From an uncultured Ruminococcus sp. (GTDB lineage: Bacteria; Bacillota; Clostridia; Oscillospirales; Acutalibacteraceae): a stretch of 64,000 nt of DNA. Positions 17,338-27,200 of the stretch are shown here, piece after piece. The translations under genes and the position numbers were made by a program. Location: assembly GCA_902765855.1 (NCBI GenBank), contig CACXBF010000002.1:1-64000 (forward strand), given 5' to 3'. Each line of letters opens with the position of its first letter. Within the stretch, counting starts at the first letter, position 1. Under the pieces are notes generated by a model. The model was not told the DNA's origin. It searched no databases and saw only the letters and a list, made by a program, of their open reading frames with translations.

Positions 17338-18240
17338 ATGAAGGTCGTTATTGATATGATTCGTGGCTTTTGTATGGCTATGGCGGATAGCGTCCCCGGA
17401 GTTTCGGGTGGCACGATTGCTTTCCTGATGGGTTTTTATGATAAATTCATCAATTCGCTGAATGATTTGATTTCAGGAAAGAAAGCTGAAAAAATTGAAG
17501 CATTAAAATTTTTAGCTAAGCTTGGAGTTGGTTGGGTAGTTGGTTTTGTATCCTGCGTTTTGATTCTCACAAAGCTTTTCGATACTTATATTTACGAAAT
17601 CAGCTCATTGTTTATTGGTTTAACACTTTTCGCAATACCGGTTGTTTTCATTGAAGAAAAGAAAAGCCTTAAAGGAAAATATTGGAGTGCGTTTTTTGTG
17701 ATTCTTGGTGCAGCACTTGTATTTTGCATTACATATTTCAATCCTACGAGCGGTGGAGAAAGTAGTATAAACCTCGGACAACCAAGTTTTCAGCTTGGAA
17801 TAAGCCTGTTCTTTGTAGCAATGATAGCAATTACTGCAATGGTTCTCCCGGGAATTTCAGGTTCAACACTTCTTTTAATTTTTGGATTTTATTTACCTGT
17901 CATTACATCAATAAAAGAATTACTTCATATGCATTTTGAATATTTGCCAATGATAATTTGCTTTGGATTAGGAGTAATTGCTGGAATCGTTTTGATTATT
18001 AAGCTTGTGAAGCTTTGCTTGGAAAAGTTCAGAGCACAGACGATATTCTTTATTTTCGGACTTATGATTGGTTCTCTCTATGCAATAGTTATGGGACCTA
18101 CAACACTTGATGAGCCAAAACCGATGATGGATTTCTCGACATTCTCAATTATTCCGTTCCTTATCGGTGGAGTAATAGTAATAGGCTTACAACTTTTCAA
18201 GAATCGCAAGAGCCGTAAAGAAATCGCCGCAAAGCATTAA
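17338..18240 (+). CDS. DUF368 membrane protein (PopT-type undecaprenyl-phosphate translocase)
   Basis: A 300-residue polytopic membrane protein. It shows the internal inverted duplication typical of DUF368: DSVPGVSGGTIAFLMGFY near residue 15 and VLPGISGSTLLLIFGFY near residue 180, each a re-entrant PG[VI]SG[GS]T hairpin. Members of DUF368 (PopT) were recently shown to recycle the C55-phosphate lipid carrier across the membrane. The function here is assigned by family only. It stands alone, with its own promoter and a bidirectional terminator facing dpaB. Confidence 0.85.
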   Translation: MKVVIDMIRGFCMAMADSVPGVSGGTIAFLMGFYDKFINSLNDLISGKKAEKIEALKFLAKLGVGWVVGFVSCVLILTKLFDTYIYEISSLFIGLTLFAIPVVFIEEKKSLKGKYWSAFFVILGAALVFCITYFNPTSGGESSINLGQPSFQLGISLFFVAMIAITAMVLPGISGSTLLLIFGFYLPVITSIKELLHMHFEYLPMIICFGLGVIAGIVLIIKLVKLCLEKFRAQTIFFIFGLMIGSLYAIVMGPTTLDEPKPMMDFSTFSIIPFLIGGVIVIGLQLFKNRKSRKEIAAKH

Positions 18241-18251
18241 ATATACCTAAT

Positions 18252-18297
18252 AAAAGCTGTCGCATATCTTTTTTGAGATATACGACAGCTTATTTTT
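18252..18297. terminator. bidirectional terminator between the DUF368 gene and dpaB
   Basis: AAAAGCTGTCGCATATCTT pairs with GAGATATACGACAGCTT with T-runs on both strands. It separates convergent genes. Confidence 0.75.
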
Positions 18298-18883
18298 ACC
18301 CATTTTTTGGAGCAATTATAATTGGCTGAAGCTGTTTACCCATAAATGCTGCTTCAACAACCTGTGGAATCAATTCAAAATCGGCAACTAATGATTTTGG
18401 CTTTTTTATAGGAGCGTCCTGTCCGAATGGTACGAAGAATATGTGCTTTGTATTTAACATTCTGCCTATACTTTGAGCAGAAGCACCGAGAGCATCATTT
18501 GTTGCAATAGCAAGGATAAGCGGCTTTTCCTGTCTTAGATGGGATTTAGCTGCCATTGTTACTGGCGTATCTGTTATCCCATAGGAAAGCTTTGAGATGG
18601 TGTTTCCCGTACAGGGAGCAATAAGCATAATATCCGTCATAGCCTTAGGACCAATAGGCTCAGCGTCGTTGATGGTTCTTATGATTTTTCGCTTTGTTTT
18701 TTCTTCGATTTCCTCAATAAAATCTTGTGCTTTGCCGAAACGGGTGTCAGTAGTTGAAGCGTTATATGACATTATTGGAAGCACATCATAGCCCGCATCT
18801 ATCAATGCGTCTATCTGGGGAATTGCTCGTGAAAAGGTGCAAAAAGAACCGCACATAGCAAATCCCACCGTTTTGCGTGTCAC
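18296..18883 (-). CDS. dpaB: dipicolinate synthase subunit B
   Basis: A 195-residue flavoprotein-like subunit of dipicolinate synthase, which makes the spore-core calcium chelator dipicolinic acid from the lysine-pathway intermediate. It has a flavodoxin-like fold of the HFCD type, with VGFAMCGSFCTF at the N-terminus and LIAPCTGNTISKLSYGITD. A GTG start sits behind AGGAGG and overlaps the dpaA stop by 4 bases (GTGA), so it is translationally coupled. Expression in the mother cell under SigK is expected, and sigK is the next gene upstream. No clear promoter was identified. Confidence 0.93.
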   Translation of the reverse strand: MTRKTVGFAMCGSFCTFSRAIPQIDALIDAGYDVLPIMSYNASTTDTRFGKAQDFIEEIEEKTKRKIIRTINDAEPIGPKAMTDIMLIAPCTGNTISKLSYGITDTPVTMAAKSHLRQEKPLILAIATNDALGASAQSIGRMLNTKHIFFVPFGQDAPIKKPKSLVADFELIPQVVEAAFMGKQLQPIIIAPKNG

Positions 18884-19767
18884 CGTAAATCCTCCTCTGT
18901 TATATTATAAACAGCGTTCTTTATGATTTCTCCGGCCGCTTTTGGTGCAACACGCCCTGGCAGCGATAATGCCCGCATGGCTTTAAGCCCCATTCTTTCG
19001 CAGGCTTCGAGGTCAACACCCCCTGGTAGTGAGGCTAAATCTATAATAATCGTGTCCGAACCGCTTGGAGCGATACGAGCAAGAGTATGTGAATCTAAAA
19101 TCATAAATGGCACTGTATTAAATATCAAGTCGAATGCGGTGTGTCCTTGTGGCATAAGAGAAAGCTCATTGGTTTTAAGTGATTTAAATCCCTTTGCCTG
19201 AATATATGCCATATCGCTTTTCTTTCTGGCACTGACAGAAACTTTAGCACCAAGACCTCCAAGCATATCTGAAAGTACCTTGCCGATTCTTCCATAACCT
19301 ATTACAAGACAGTTTGAACCATTTATTGTTCCGTCATATTCGTGCATAGCACATTCAATCGCACCTTCACTTGTAGGAACGGCATTCATAACGGCAAATT
19401 CTTCTCTTTTAGAGTAATCAAAAACCATACTGGAATTCCAGAGGGAGCTTGTAGAGAGAAGATTTTCCTTCATACCGCAGAAAACATATTTGCCTGAACA
19501 GATTTTTGCGAAAGAGTCATCAAGTGTAATAGAATTTTTAGAAAATGGAGCATTAAGAGTTGTACCGTTTTTGGTAACAGGAAGTGGAAGTATAACGATT
19601 TCAGATTTTCTTATAGCAGTTTTGAAATCAAGCATATCAAAGGGTAAAGAAAACCTACATTCTTCAAAACAAGAAATGCAGACAGAATAGCCGTCATTCA
19701 ATATAGCTTTGGCACAATATAATTGACGCAAATCGCCACCTATAACGCAAAAAGAATTATTTATCAA
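18880..19767 (-). CDS. dpaA: dipicolinate synthase subunit A
   Basis: The NAD(P)-binding subunit of dipicolinate synthase. The Rossmann motif VIGYGRIGKVLSDMLGGLGA lies mid-protein and follows the N-terminal domain (INNSFCVIGGDLRQLY). I chose TTG 19767 as start because a GGGAGG ribosome site lies 8 bases before it, giving 295 residues; a longer frame from TTG 19785 would start upstream of that site. It forms a two-gene unit with dpaB. Confidence 0.92.
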   Translation of the reverse strand: MINNSFCVIGGDLRQLYCAKAILNDGYSVCISCFEECRFSLPFDMLDFKTAIRKSEIVILPLPVTKNGTTLNAPFSKNSITLDDSFAKICSGKYVFCGMKENLLSTSSLWNSSMVFDYSKREEFAVMNAVPTSEGAIECAMHEYDGTINGSNCLVIGYGRIGKVLSDMLGGLGAKVSVSARKKSDMAYIQAKGFKSLKTNELSLMPQGHTAFDLIFNTVPFMILDSHTLARIAPSGSDTIIIDLASLPGGVDLEACERMGLKAMRALSLPGRVAPKAAGEIIKNAVYNITEEDLR

Positions 19768-19863
19768 TAGGATTACCTCCCGCAATCAGACTTGATACTA
19801 TATAATATGTTTGCAATAAAGTTTAGGTGCAGATGATAGTCCATATTGCGGGAGATAAGAACT

Positions 19864-20547
19864 TTACATAAACTGAGCCTTGAGAGTATCTAATGCTTTT
19901 CGTTCAATTCGGCTTACATAAGATCGTGAAATATTTAGTTTTTTTGCAATTTCACGCTGAGTCAGCGGGTCACTGCCATCAAGACCGTAACGCAAAGTGA
20001 TTACAAGTTTTTCTCTTGGTGTGAGACATTTTTCTATGTAAGTTTTAAGCTTTTCACTTTTAAGTTTTATATCAAGATTGTCTACAAAATCGTCTTCTAC
20101 AGACATTATATCCATAAGCGTAAGCTTATTTCCGTCACTATCGGAGTCGATTGCGTCGTCAAGCGACATATCCTGAGCGGATTTTTTACTATTTCTGAAA
20201 TACATAAGAACTTCGTTTTCAATACATCTTGAGGCATAGCTTGAGAGTCTGATATTTTTATCAATATCAAAGGTATTTACGGCTTTAATCAAACCGATTG
20301 TGCCGATTGAAACTAATTCGTCTGTATCACTGCAAGAAGCATAATATTTTTTTGCAATGTGTGCTACAAGCCTTAGATTATGCTCAACAAGCTTGTTTCT
20401 TGCTTTTATATCTCCATTTTTCCATTTTAAAAGACATTCACGCTCTTCCTTTGCCGAAAGAGGTTTCGGAAATGAGCCTCCTCCTGTAACATGAAGTATG
20501 AAGAACATAGAAAATTGGTTCAGAAGTTTTAAAATTAAATCAAACAT
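19864..20547 (-). CDS. sigK: sporulation sigma factor K precursor
   Basis: A 227-residue sigma-70 family factor for late mother-cell genes. The first 24 residues are hydrophobic (FDLILKLLNQFSMFFILHV), like the pro-sequence removed at the forespore membrane. GGGSFPKPLSAKEERECL follows, then region 2 (NLRLVAHIAKKYY ... DELVSIGTIGLIKAVNTFD) and region 4 with a C-terminal helix-turn-helix (TQREIAKKLNISRSYVSRIE). The gene is continuous, with no skin-type insertion. The start ATG follows GGAGGTG. It is adjacent to dpaAB, a likely target. Confidence 0.93.
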   Translation of the reverse strand: MFDLILKLLNQFSMFFILHVTGGGSFPKPLSAKEERECLLKWKNGDIKARNKLVEHNLRLVAHIAKKYYASCSDTDELVSIGTIGLIKAVNTFDIDKNIRLSSYASRCIENEVLMYFRNSKKSAQDMSLDDAIDSDSDGNKLTLMDIMSVEDDFVDNLDIKLKSEKLKTYIEKCLTPREKLVITLRYGLDGSDPLTQREIAKKLNISRSYVSRIERKALDTLKAQFM

Positions 20548-20627
20548 AACGCACCTCCATAAAAAATTTAACCTTACTAATTTTTATGCGTGGAATATTT
20601 TGTTTTGCTTGTCTTTTAAATAAAATT

Positions 20628-20656
20628 TTGACAAAATTTATTCCAAGATTGATAAT
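20628..20656 (+). promoter_or_regulatory. promoter of the lipoprotein gene
   Basis: TTGACA (20628-20633), 17 bases, GATAAT (20651-20656), in the divergent gap between sigK and the lipoprotein gene. Confidence 0.6.
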
Positions 20657-20759
20657 TTGCAAAAAATTACGAATGATAATAAAGAAAGTGACGAGCCTTA
20701 TCAAAGCACGACACTTTATGAAAACCAGTGCATATAAAATTTTCAAGGAGATAATGTGT

Positions 20760-21212
20760 ATGAAAAAGAAAATTATTGCAATCTTGGCAATGGCACTTCT
20801 AACGGTGAGCTTTGCCGCATGTAACGGTAATGACAATGGAAATTCCGCACAGAATATGGGTAACGGCTCAAGTGGCGGAAATGCTGAATCCTCAACGGTA
20901 ACAAACAACAATAATTCATCAGGAACAATAAACTCTGCACCTAATCCAAACCCTAATGCAAATGGAGATAACAACAATGGAAACAATACTGCTAATGGCA
21001 ATGACGCTAATAATAACGGAACTGTCACAGACGGAAACGGAATTATCGGAGACGGCGAAAATGTGGTCAGCAATGTTGCAAGTGGAGCCGGAGATGTAAT
21101 CAGCGGCGTTGGCAGAGGTGTAGAAGATGTTGTCAGCGGAGTAGTTGGCGGAGCGGAAGATATTCTTGGCGATAACAGAAATAATAACAATAATAATTCA
21201 AATGTACAATAA
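20760..21212 (+). CDS. low-complexity Asn/Gly-rich lipoprotein
   Basis: A 150-residue lipoprotein. The signal peptide MKKKIIAILAMALLTVSFAAC has a lipobox ending in Cys21. A linker of Asn, Gly, Ser and Asp (about 22-90) follows, then a Gly/Val helix-like segment (GAGDVISGVGRGVEDVVSGV) and an Asn-rich tail. ATG 20760 is preferred to ATG 20754 because AAGGAG is 9 bases upstream. The function is unknown. The linker may hold the C-terminal amphipathic segment in the wall. A long reverse-strand open frame over it is only a mirror of its biased codons. Confidence 0.8.
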   Translation: MKKKIIAILAMALLTVSFAACNGNDNGNSAQNMGNGSSGGNAESSTVTNNNNSSGTINSAPNPNPNANGDNNNGNNTANGNDANNNGTVTDGNGIIGDGENVVSNVASGAGDVISGVGRGVEDVVSGVVGGAEDILGDNRNNNNNNSNVQ

Positions 21213-21230
21213 GTTATAATTATTTTATAG

Positions 21231-21270
21231 AATAGCCTTCGGAAAAACCGAAGGCTATTTATTCGTTTTT
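21231..21270 (+). terminator. terminator after the lipoprotein gene
   Basis: AATAGCCTTCGG-AAAAA-CCGAAGGCTATT followed by a T-rich run. Confidence 0.8.
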
Positions 21271-21372
21271 AGAAGTATTTAAACATAAAAATATTGCTTT
21301 ATGTGTTTGGGAATTGTTTTATTTCTCTATTGTACAATTCGGGTAAAAAAAGTACACCTTACGAAAAATAGA

Positions 21373-21401
21373 TTGAATTTTTTTATTTGATAAAATAGAA
21401 T
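21373..21401 (+). promoter_or_regulatory. promoter upstream of the DUF308 gene
   Basis: TTGAAT (21373-21378), 17 bases, TAGAAT (21396-21401), in an otherwise gene-free stretch of about 300 bases. Confidence 0.5.
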
Positions 21402-21449
21402 AAAATTACAAAATCAATGGAGAAATTTGTATATTAAGGGGTGAAAAAG

Positions 21450-21476
21450 ATGAATAATGCAATGTTTGCAAGATAG
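21450..21476 (+). CDS. possible 8-codon leader peptide (MNNAMFAR)
   Basis: ATG to TAG with a very good ribosome site, AAGGGGTG, 7 bases before the ATG. It lies between promoter 21373-21401 and the DUF308 gene. It is too short for any homology. It may be a leader peptide or chance. Confidence 0.3.
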   Translation: MNNAMFAR

Positions 21477-21520
21477 CCATTGATTAGTTATATTTAAAAA
21501 AGTGATAAGGAGAATTTTTT

Positions 21521-22075
21521 ATGAAAGTAATTAACGGTGTAATAGGAGTATTATCTATACTTGGTGCGATTTATTGTTTATTTTTCCCGGGAATGTCATT
21601 TATTAATGCGGGTTGGGTTATAACAGCTATTCTTGGAATATTCGGAATATGCTCGATTATTTTTTACTTTACCAAGAAAAAAATATATAAGAACCTTATG
21701 ATAGAAGGCATACACGGAGTATTCGGACTTGTTGTAGGTATTGCAGCAGCCGTTGTTTCAATACTTGCAATATTTGTTCCAAGTATTCAAGCTGTACTTG
21801 ATTTAATAATACTTATTATCTTTGCAATTTGGATGATATTAGATGGCGTTTCATCAATAGCAGAATCGTTCGCTATGAAAAAGGCCTCAACATCAAAATC
21901 TTGGATACTTGCACTTGTACTTGGTATAATAATGCTAATATTTGGAATATATGGAATTTGCCATCTTATTTTTGTAGCAAGATTTATTGGAATTATGATA
22001 GGCGTAATGCTTATGAGCTACGGTATTAAGTTGATAGCTTCATTGTTTGAAAAAGATGATTACTGCAAGAAATGA
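21521..22075 (+). CDS. DUF308 (HdeD-like) membrane protein
   Basis: A 184-residue protein made almost entirely of six hydrophobic helices, with two DUF308-like three-helix repeats (GVIGVLSILGAIYCLFFPG; LALVLGIIMLIFGIYGI). The HdeD family is linked to acid resistance in enterobacteria; a role in Clostridia is unknown. The start ATG follows AAGGAG. It is likely monocistronic, since the next gene has its own promoter. Confidence 0.75.
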   Translation: MKVINGVIGVLSILGAIYCLFFPGMSFINAGWVITAILGIFGICSIIFYFTKKKIYKNLMIEGIHGVFGLVVGIAAAVVSILAIFVPSIQAVLDLIILIIFAIWMILDGVSSIAESFAMKKASTSKSWILALVLGIIMLIFGIYGICHLIFVARFIGIMIGVMLMSYGIKLIASLFEKDDYCKK

Positions 22076-22154
22076 TATAGATAAAGAAAATAAATTTTAA
22101 GTATTTAAAAATATATTTAAAAGTTCAAAGCGCCTTTATATAAAACTTTCTAAT

Positions 22155-22183
22155 TTTACATATATCGTTTATTATGCTATAAT
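22155..22183 (+). promoter_or_regulatory. promoter of the 22-32 kb surface-protein operon
   Basis: TTTACA (22155-22160), 17 bases, TATAAT (22178-22183), about 65 bases before the response regulator start. No other convincing promoter was seen before 29.9 kb. Confidence 0.65.
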
Positions 22184-22249
22184 TAAAATGACATTAGAGC
22201 TTATTTTTAGTACAGATGGTATGATTTATATAATTAGGGGTTGATTTTA

Positions 22250-22981
22250 ATGGAGGTAGCTTTGGTTGATGATGTGAACTATGATAGAGAAAAGCTTTAC
22301 CAAATACTTTCATATTATCTGAATATAAAAAACATAAATTGCAGTATGTATACATATAGTTCAGCTGAAGAATTTCTCAGAGATTTTCAAAATCATGAAT
22401 TCGCAATTATCTTTTTAGATATATCTATGTCAGGAATGACAGGTATGCAGGCTGCACATGAGATAAGGAAAATAGATAAAAAAGTTAATATTATATTTGC
22501 AACAGTAGAAAGAAGTTTTGCATTGGAGGGCTATGAGGTTCATGCGGTAGGATATATACTCAAGCCCTTCAATCCCGATAAAATATATTCAGTTCTCGAC
22601 CATATATTAGGTGATATGGAAACGCCGCAATATATCAGTATAAAAGAAAGTCGTGTGACGGTTAAGATTATGCTTGATAATTTGTATTTTGTAGAAATGC
22701 GTAATCACTATGCGGAATTTCATACATCAACAGGAGTTCATCGTGCATATATGACCTTTGATGGCTTGAGAAATCTTATTCCCGACCAACTTCGTTTTCA
22801 ATGTTGCTGCAGAGGAATTATAGTGAATTTTGATAACGTTAAAAAACTTGAAGAACAAACAATAATTTTAAAAAATGATGAAAGAGTACCAATAAGTCGT
22901 TCAAAAAAAATAGAAATAAGAAATGCCTATGCAACATATGCTTTTGATAAAACGAGGAAGGGAGCCTTTTATGAGCATTGA
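22250..22981 (+). CDS. LytTR-family response regulator
   Basis: 243 residues. The receiver domain (1-115) has an acidic pocket near the N-terminus (VDDVNYDRE), phospho-acceptor Asp57 (IIFLDISMSG) and the KPF switch motif. It is followed by a LytTR DNA-binding domain (about 130-235: YFVEMRNHYAEFHT ... QCCRGIIVNFDNV ... VPISRSKK). ATG 22250 is chosen behind TAGGGG. The kinase gene start overlaps its end by 11 bases, so the two are coupled. It likely regulates the surface genes downstream and perhaps itself. Confidence 0.9.
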   Translation: MEVALVDDVNYDREKLYQILSYYLNIKNINCSMYTYSSAEEFLRDFQNHEFAIIFLDISMSGMTGMQAAHEIRKIDKKVNIIFATVERSFALEGYEVHAVGYILKPFNPDKIYSVLDHILGDMETPQYISIKESRVTVKIMLDNLYFVEMRNHYAEFHTSTGVHRAYMTFDGLRNLIPDQLRFQCCCRGIIVNFDNVKKLEEQTIILKNDERVPISRSKKIEIRNAYATYAFDKTRKGAFYEH

Positions 22982-24281
22982 ACTTCAGCTTATAATAAAT
23001 GTAATAGTTTCGACCATGCCTTATTGTATATTAGCTTATTGCCCTATGTGGAAATATCTTAGATGCAAAAAGTGGCTGGTTATTGTATTGATTATAATAA
23101 GCGAATTTGTGTTTGTAAATAGCTCGCTTTTATGTCTGAAAAATGGAATTAATCCAAGATATTCAGATGTTATTACCTCAGCTATATGTCTTGTAGTATA
23201 TAGTTTATGTGTAAAAGTAAATTTCTTTAAATTAGTTTTCTTCTATTTTTTTACAGCGGCATATACAATGATTATACGAGGTTTATCAGTATTTATTACA
23301 GGGCTTATCTTTCCGGATTCAACTTTATATTACTCAATCGAAAACAGTATTATACAGATTGTATTCTTTATGCTTGCACTTCCTCTTATACTTATTTTGT
23401 ATAATAAAACGGCAGAAAGAATATTAGATTCCCCCGAATCAGATATATGGAAGACAATATGGCTCGTACCTGCTTTTACGATTTTTTTAATTATGATGTT
23501 TACGGGTTCGTTTGATAATGATATTACAAAGAGCTGGAAGTTCTTTATCACAAGAATATGTTTGCTTATTTGTACATTTGTTATCTATTATGTTTTACTG
23601 CGTTCATTCGATATACTGCGTAAGAGCGCTATGCTTGAGGAACGAGCGAAACAAGCAGAGGCAATCAACGACTTACAAAAAGCACAATATAATCTTATAT
23701 TAAAGCATATAGAAGAAACGAGAATTGCTAGACACGACTTGCGTCAACATCTGAACCTTATACAAGCCTATATTGATAGTGGCGACCAAGAGGCTCTCAA
23801 AAATTATCTGGAGGTGTATAAGAAAACACTTCCGATAGATACATCGCAAATCTATTGCAAAAATTATGCAATAGATGTTTTGGTAAGGTATTATGCGGAG
23901 CAAGCAAGGCAGAGTAATATAGAATTTTATACCAATATTGAATTGCCTAAGGAGCTTTCGATATCAGAGCCGGATTTATGCGTTATGTTAGGTAATCTTA
24001 TAGAAAATGCACTTGAAGCTTGTCAAAGAAAAAAAAGCGGCGAAAAATTTATAAGAATTTGTGGCAAGCTTATTGGTGAAAATTCAATTTCAATTACTAT
24101 TGATAATAGTTGTGAGGAAAAACCTATAAAAGAGGGCAAGGAATATCGTTCATCAAAACGCAATGATGTAGGAATAGGTTTAATTTCAGTAAAGAATATT
24201 GTAGAAAAATATGATGGAATTACTGATTTTAAGTATGAAAACGGAGTGTTTTTTGCATCAATTTTGCTTAATACAGCATAA
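22971..24281 (+). CDS. AgrC-like GHKL sensor histidine kinase
   Basis: 436 residues. Six or so membrane helices (about 5-215) form the sensor. A dimerisation helix carries the phospho-acceptor His in RIARHDLRQHLNLIQ. The GHKL ATPase domain has N-box NLIENALEA and G-box GIGLISVKNI. This is the HPK10/AgrC layout used for peptide or membrane signals. No AgrB or AgrD gene lies nearby. The start ATG follows GAAGGGAG. It is coupled to the regulator upstream, and 11 bases separate it from the giant surface protein. Confidence 0.9.
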   Translation: MSIELQLIINVIVSTMPYCILAYCPMWKYLRCKKWLVIVLIIISEFVFVNSSLLCLKNGINPRYSDVITSAICLVVYSLCVKVNFFKLVFFYFFTAAYTMIIRGLSVFITGLIFPDSTLYYSIENSIIQIVFFMLALPLILILYNKTAERILDSPESDIWKTIWLVPAFTIFLIMMFTGSFDNDITKSWKFFITRICLLICTFVIYYVLLRSFDILRKSAMLEERAKQAEAINDLQKAQYNLILKHIEETRIARHDLRQHLNLIQAYIDSGDQEALKNYLEVYKKTLPIDTSQIYCKNYAIDVLVRYYAEQARQSNIEFYTNIELPKELSISEPDLCVMLGNLIENALEACQRKKSGEKFIRICGKLIGENSISITIDNSCEEKPIKEGKEYRSSKRNDVGIGLISVKNIVEKYDGITDFKYENGVFFASILLNTA

Positions 24282-24292
24282 AGGTAATGGAG

Positions 24293-27200
24293 ATGAAAAA
24301 TATGTTAAAGGAATTTTCTGTTAAAGCATTGTCAATTTTGCTTACAATGTGTATTTCTTCGTCTATGTTTGCAGTTTCTGCAAATGCTCTGAATAATGAA
24401 AAAAAAGGTACGGAAAGTATTCCTGTTCAAAAAATTAGCCAGAAATCGGTTTCATCAGAAAGTCAGGCAGAAGATGATGGCAGAGCTGATTATATGAGTA
24501 AGGAACAGTATTCTCAGCTTGGATTTAATTCATTTCAAGACCCAGAGCTTTTTGACGAAAATGATACGACTAACCCTCTTGAGGGCTATAAACCATCTAT
24601 TCTGAGCGAGCTTTATATGGGACAAGGAAACCATAGTAAAGGTGATGTCTGCGAAGCATATATATTGGAAAATGCCAAGGATTATAACAGCTTGGATATA
24701 GAAACATTCAAGAAGAACAAGCTTTCTTATAGTAACCAATATAAATATGATAAGGCTAATGCTCGTGGAAAACGGCAGTATCAGACATCTACTACAAGGA
24801 GTATAAAGCTTGGTGATTTGAGTAGAGAAGATTATATAAAAGATTCAATTATTCAATGCAGTTTATTTCTTGATGGAAATGATGATAAGAAGAGCAAGCT
24901 CGGATTTTTAGTTTACGATTATAGTAAAGAAAAATCTGGCGAAAATAAGCTCGAAGAAAAGTTTGAGCGTATTGAAATACTTGATGATAAGAGTAAGTTT
25001 GTTCAGGATATAGAAGTTCAGGAATCCAGTGGATATATGGGTATAACCGTAGGTGACTTTGACGGTGATAATTATGAAGATATTGCGGTTTATTTCTCAT
25101 ATAGGAATAATCCTAAGATAGGCATATTCACGCAAAGCAAAAATGAAAATAAGCCACTATTTGAATGGAAATATAGTGTAGATTTAAAGTCTATTTCTTC
25201 TGATTTTAATTGCTGTAAAGATACAAATCGTCCGCTTGTATCCCTCAGCACAACAGATATTTCAGGCAGTGATGACCTCGTTATAAGCGTTACTATGCCA
25301 TACAGCAATGACCACGATTTCTGCAAAGATGGTTACACAGCTATTTATAAATGGGAAAATAATCAGCCTGCCCAGAAATATTGTGATAAGGGTGAAGGTT
25401 CAGGCGGAAGAATGAAATTTACATCATCTGCAACAATGGATTTAGATGGTGACGGCAACAAGGAATTAGTAATTGCGGCTAATAAAAACTATAATTATAG
25501 TAATAAAAAAAGCCGTGGAGATATGAGCAAAAGTGAAAATCTTGTTAATATAGTTCTTTGGGAAAACGGTAGCTACTGCAATGCTTGGAGCGAACCAAAA
25601 ATTATTGAGGCTATTGACTGGATTAAAAAGGATAAAGACAGAAAAGAGCCTGTTGCAATAACTGGAACAAGGTTTAATCAAAATAGCGAAAAAGCTACAC
25701 TATTTGTAGAAGGTGTATTTTACGATTTTATTCCTTCAACAGATGGCGAAACGGCAAATGAGCGTATAAAGAATGGTAAATTTAATACGAATTCAAAGTT
25801 TGATGGAAGTACGGGAGATAATAATGCCTTTGTTCATCTTGCAGTAAGTGCTTCTTTCGTAGAAAGTGACCGTCTTGTTGAGCAAACTCTCGTTGTAATA
25901 GGTGATGAATATAGTGGAGATAAAGATAAAATTTATCTTGATATATATTGGTGTCATTTTAATGGTGGTTCAATAAAAATAGAATGCAAAAATAATGATT
26001 ATTTCAGTAAAGCTGATGAAGATGATTATGCTACTTTCTTTACTTTATGGCCAATAGATATTGATAATGATACTACATATATGAAATATACAGGAAAAAC
26101 AGTCGGTTGGTCTAACCCTGCGGTACATAGCGTAATGTTAAGTGCTCCATATTGGAGTGAGCTTGACTATGGTTCAGCTATGACGGCAAGAGGCTCGACT
26201 TCATATAGCATATCAACAGGTACTACTAATACAACAACGGGAAATTGGAATCTTGGTCTTGGAATTTCGTTTGCAGCTTCGTTTAATGTAGGTGTATTGG
26301 GGCAACACTGTTCTTTTGGATTTAACATTGATGGAGCAGGCCAGTATGTAGGAAGTTATCAGACATCACATACAAAAACCGAAACGCTTACTTTTACTTC
26401 AGGCGGAGGTGAAGATTATGTTGCACTTATTACAGTGCCAATAGTATCATATCACTATGACCAATGGATACCAGAGCATGAAGTAACTGAAGAAGAGGTT
26501 GAATATTATAATGGAGATGGAAAGTGCCCAAGCGTAGGGGAGGTCGTTCCGGGAGAATTTAAAAAAATGAGTGTCAATGTGCAATTAAATCCTGCTAACT
26601 CATGTATACCTGTTTCGGATTATAATAAGGTTGTTGAAGAATTTAATCGTACTGCAGAAGATAATTATAAGTTACAGACAGTTGATGTTGATAGCTTATA
26701 TGCTGGCAGAAATCCGGGTGATCCATCTACTTATGCTACTGATGAATTTGGAATAAGCTCATTAAATAAAGATGATAAAGAAAGCTATAGCGTTTCAAAT
26801 AATGCAGCGGCTGTTAATGTAAATGGAAGTTCAACAACTTCAATAGCTATGGGAGAGGGAAGCTCAAGTTCAACAAGTAATGGTTTTTCTTTTTCTTTGA
26901 AATTAGGTGCCACTTCATCTATATCATTTGGTGTAGATGTAGCTTCAATTTTTGTAGCAAAACAGACTTTTAAAATATCGGGTTCTGTAAGCTTAGGTGG
27001 TGGCTGTACATGGGCAACTGCAAATTCAGAAAATATAACTTATACAACTACATTTGCTTCACTTCCTGAATCCGCAAAAACTGAAACTACTTCTGCTGGA
27101 ACAGCATCATCAGCTTATGCGTTTACCGCAAAAGAAGTAAAATGGAATCCGAAGGAGTTGGGCAGTTCAAATATTCAGACAGTTGATGGCATAGAACTTA

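Noticed and set aside
20540..21190. Reverse-strand open frame of 216 codons opposite the lipoprotein gene
   Set aside because: It is a Leu/Pro/Ser-rich mirror of the Asn/Gly-rich codons of the plus-strand lipoprotein, which has a ribosome site, signal peptide and lipobox.
22971..24281. Complete agr-type quorum-sensing locus
   Set aside because: The kinase and regulator are AgrC/AgrA-like, but no AgrB protease or AgrD peptide gene lies nearby.
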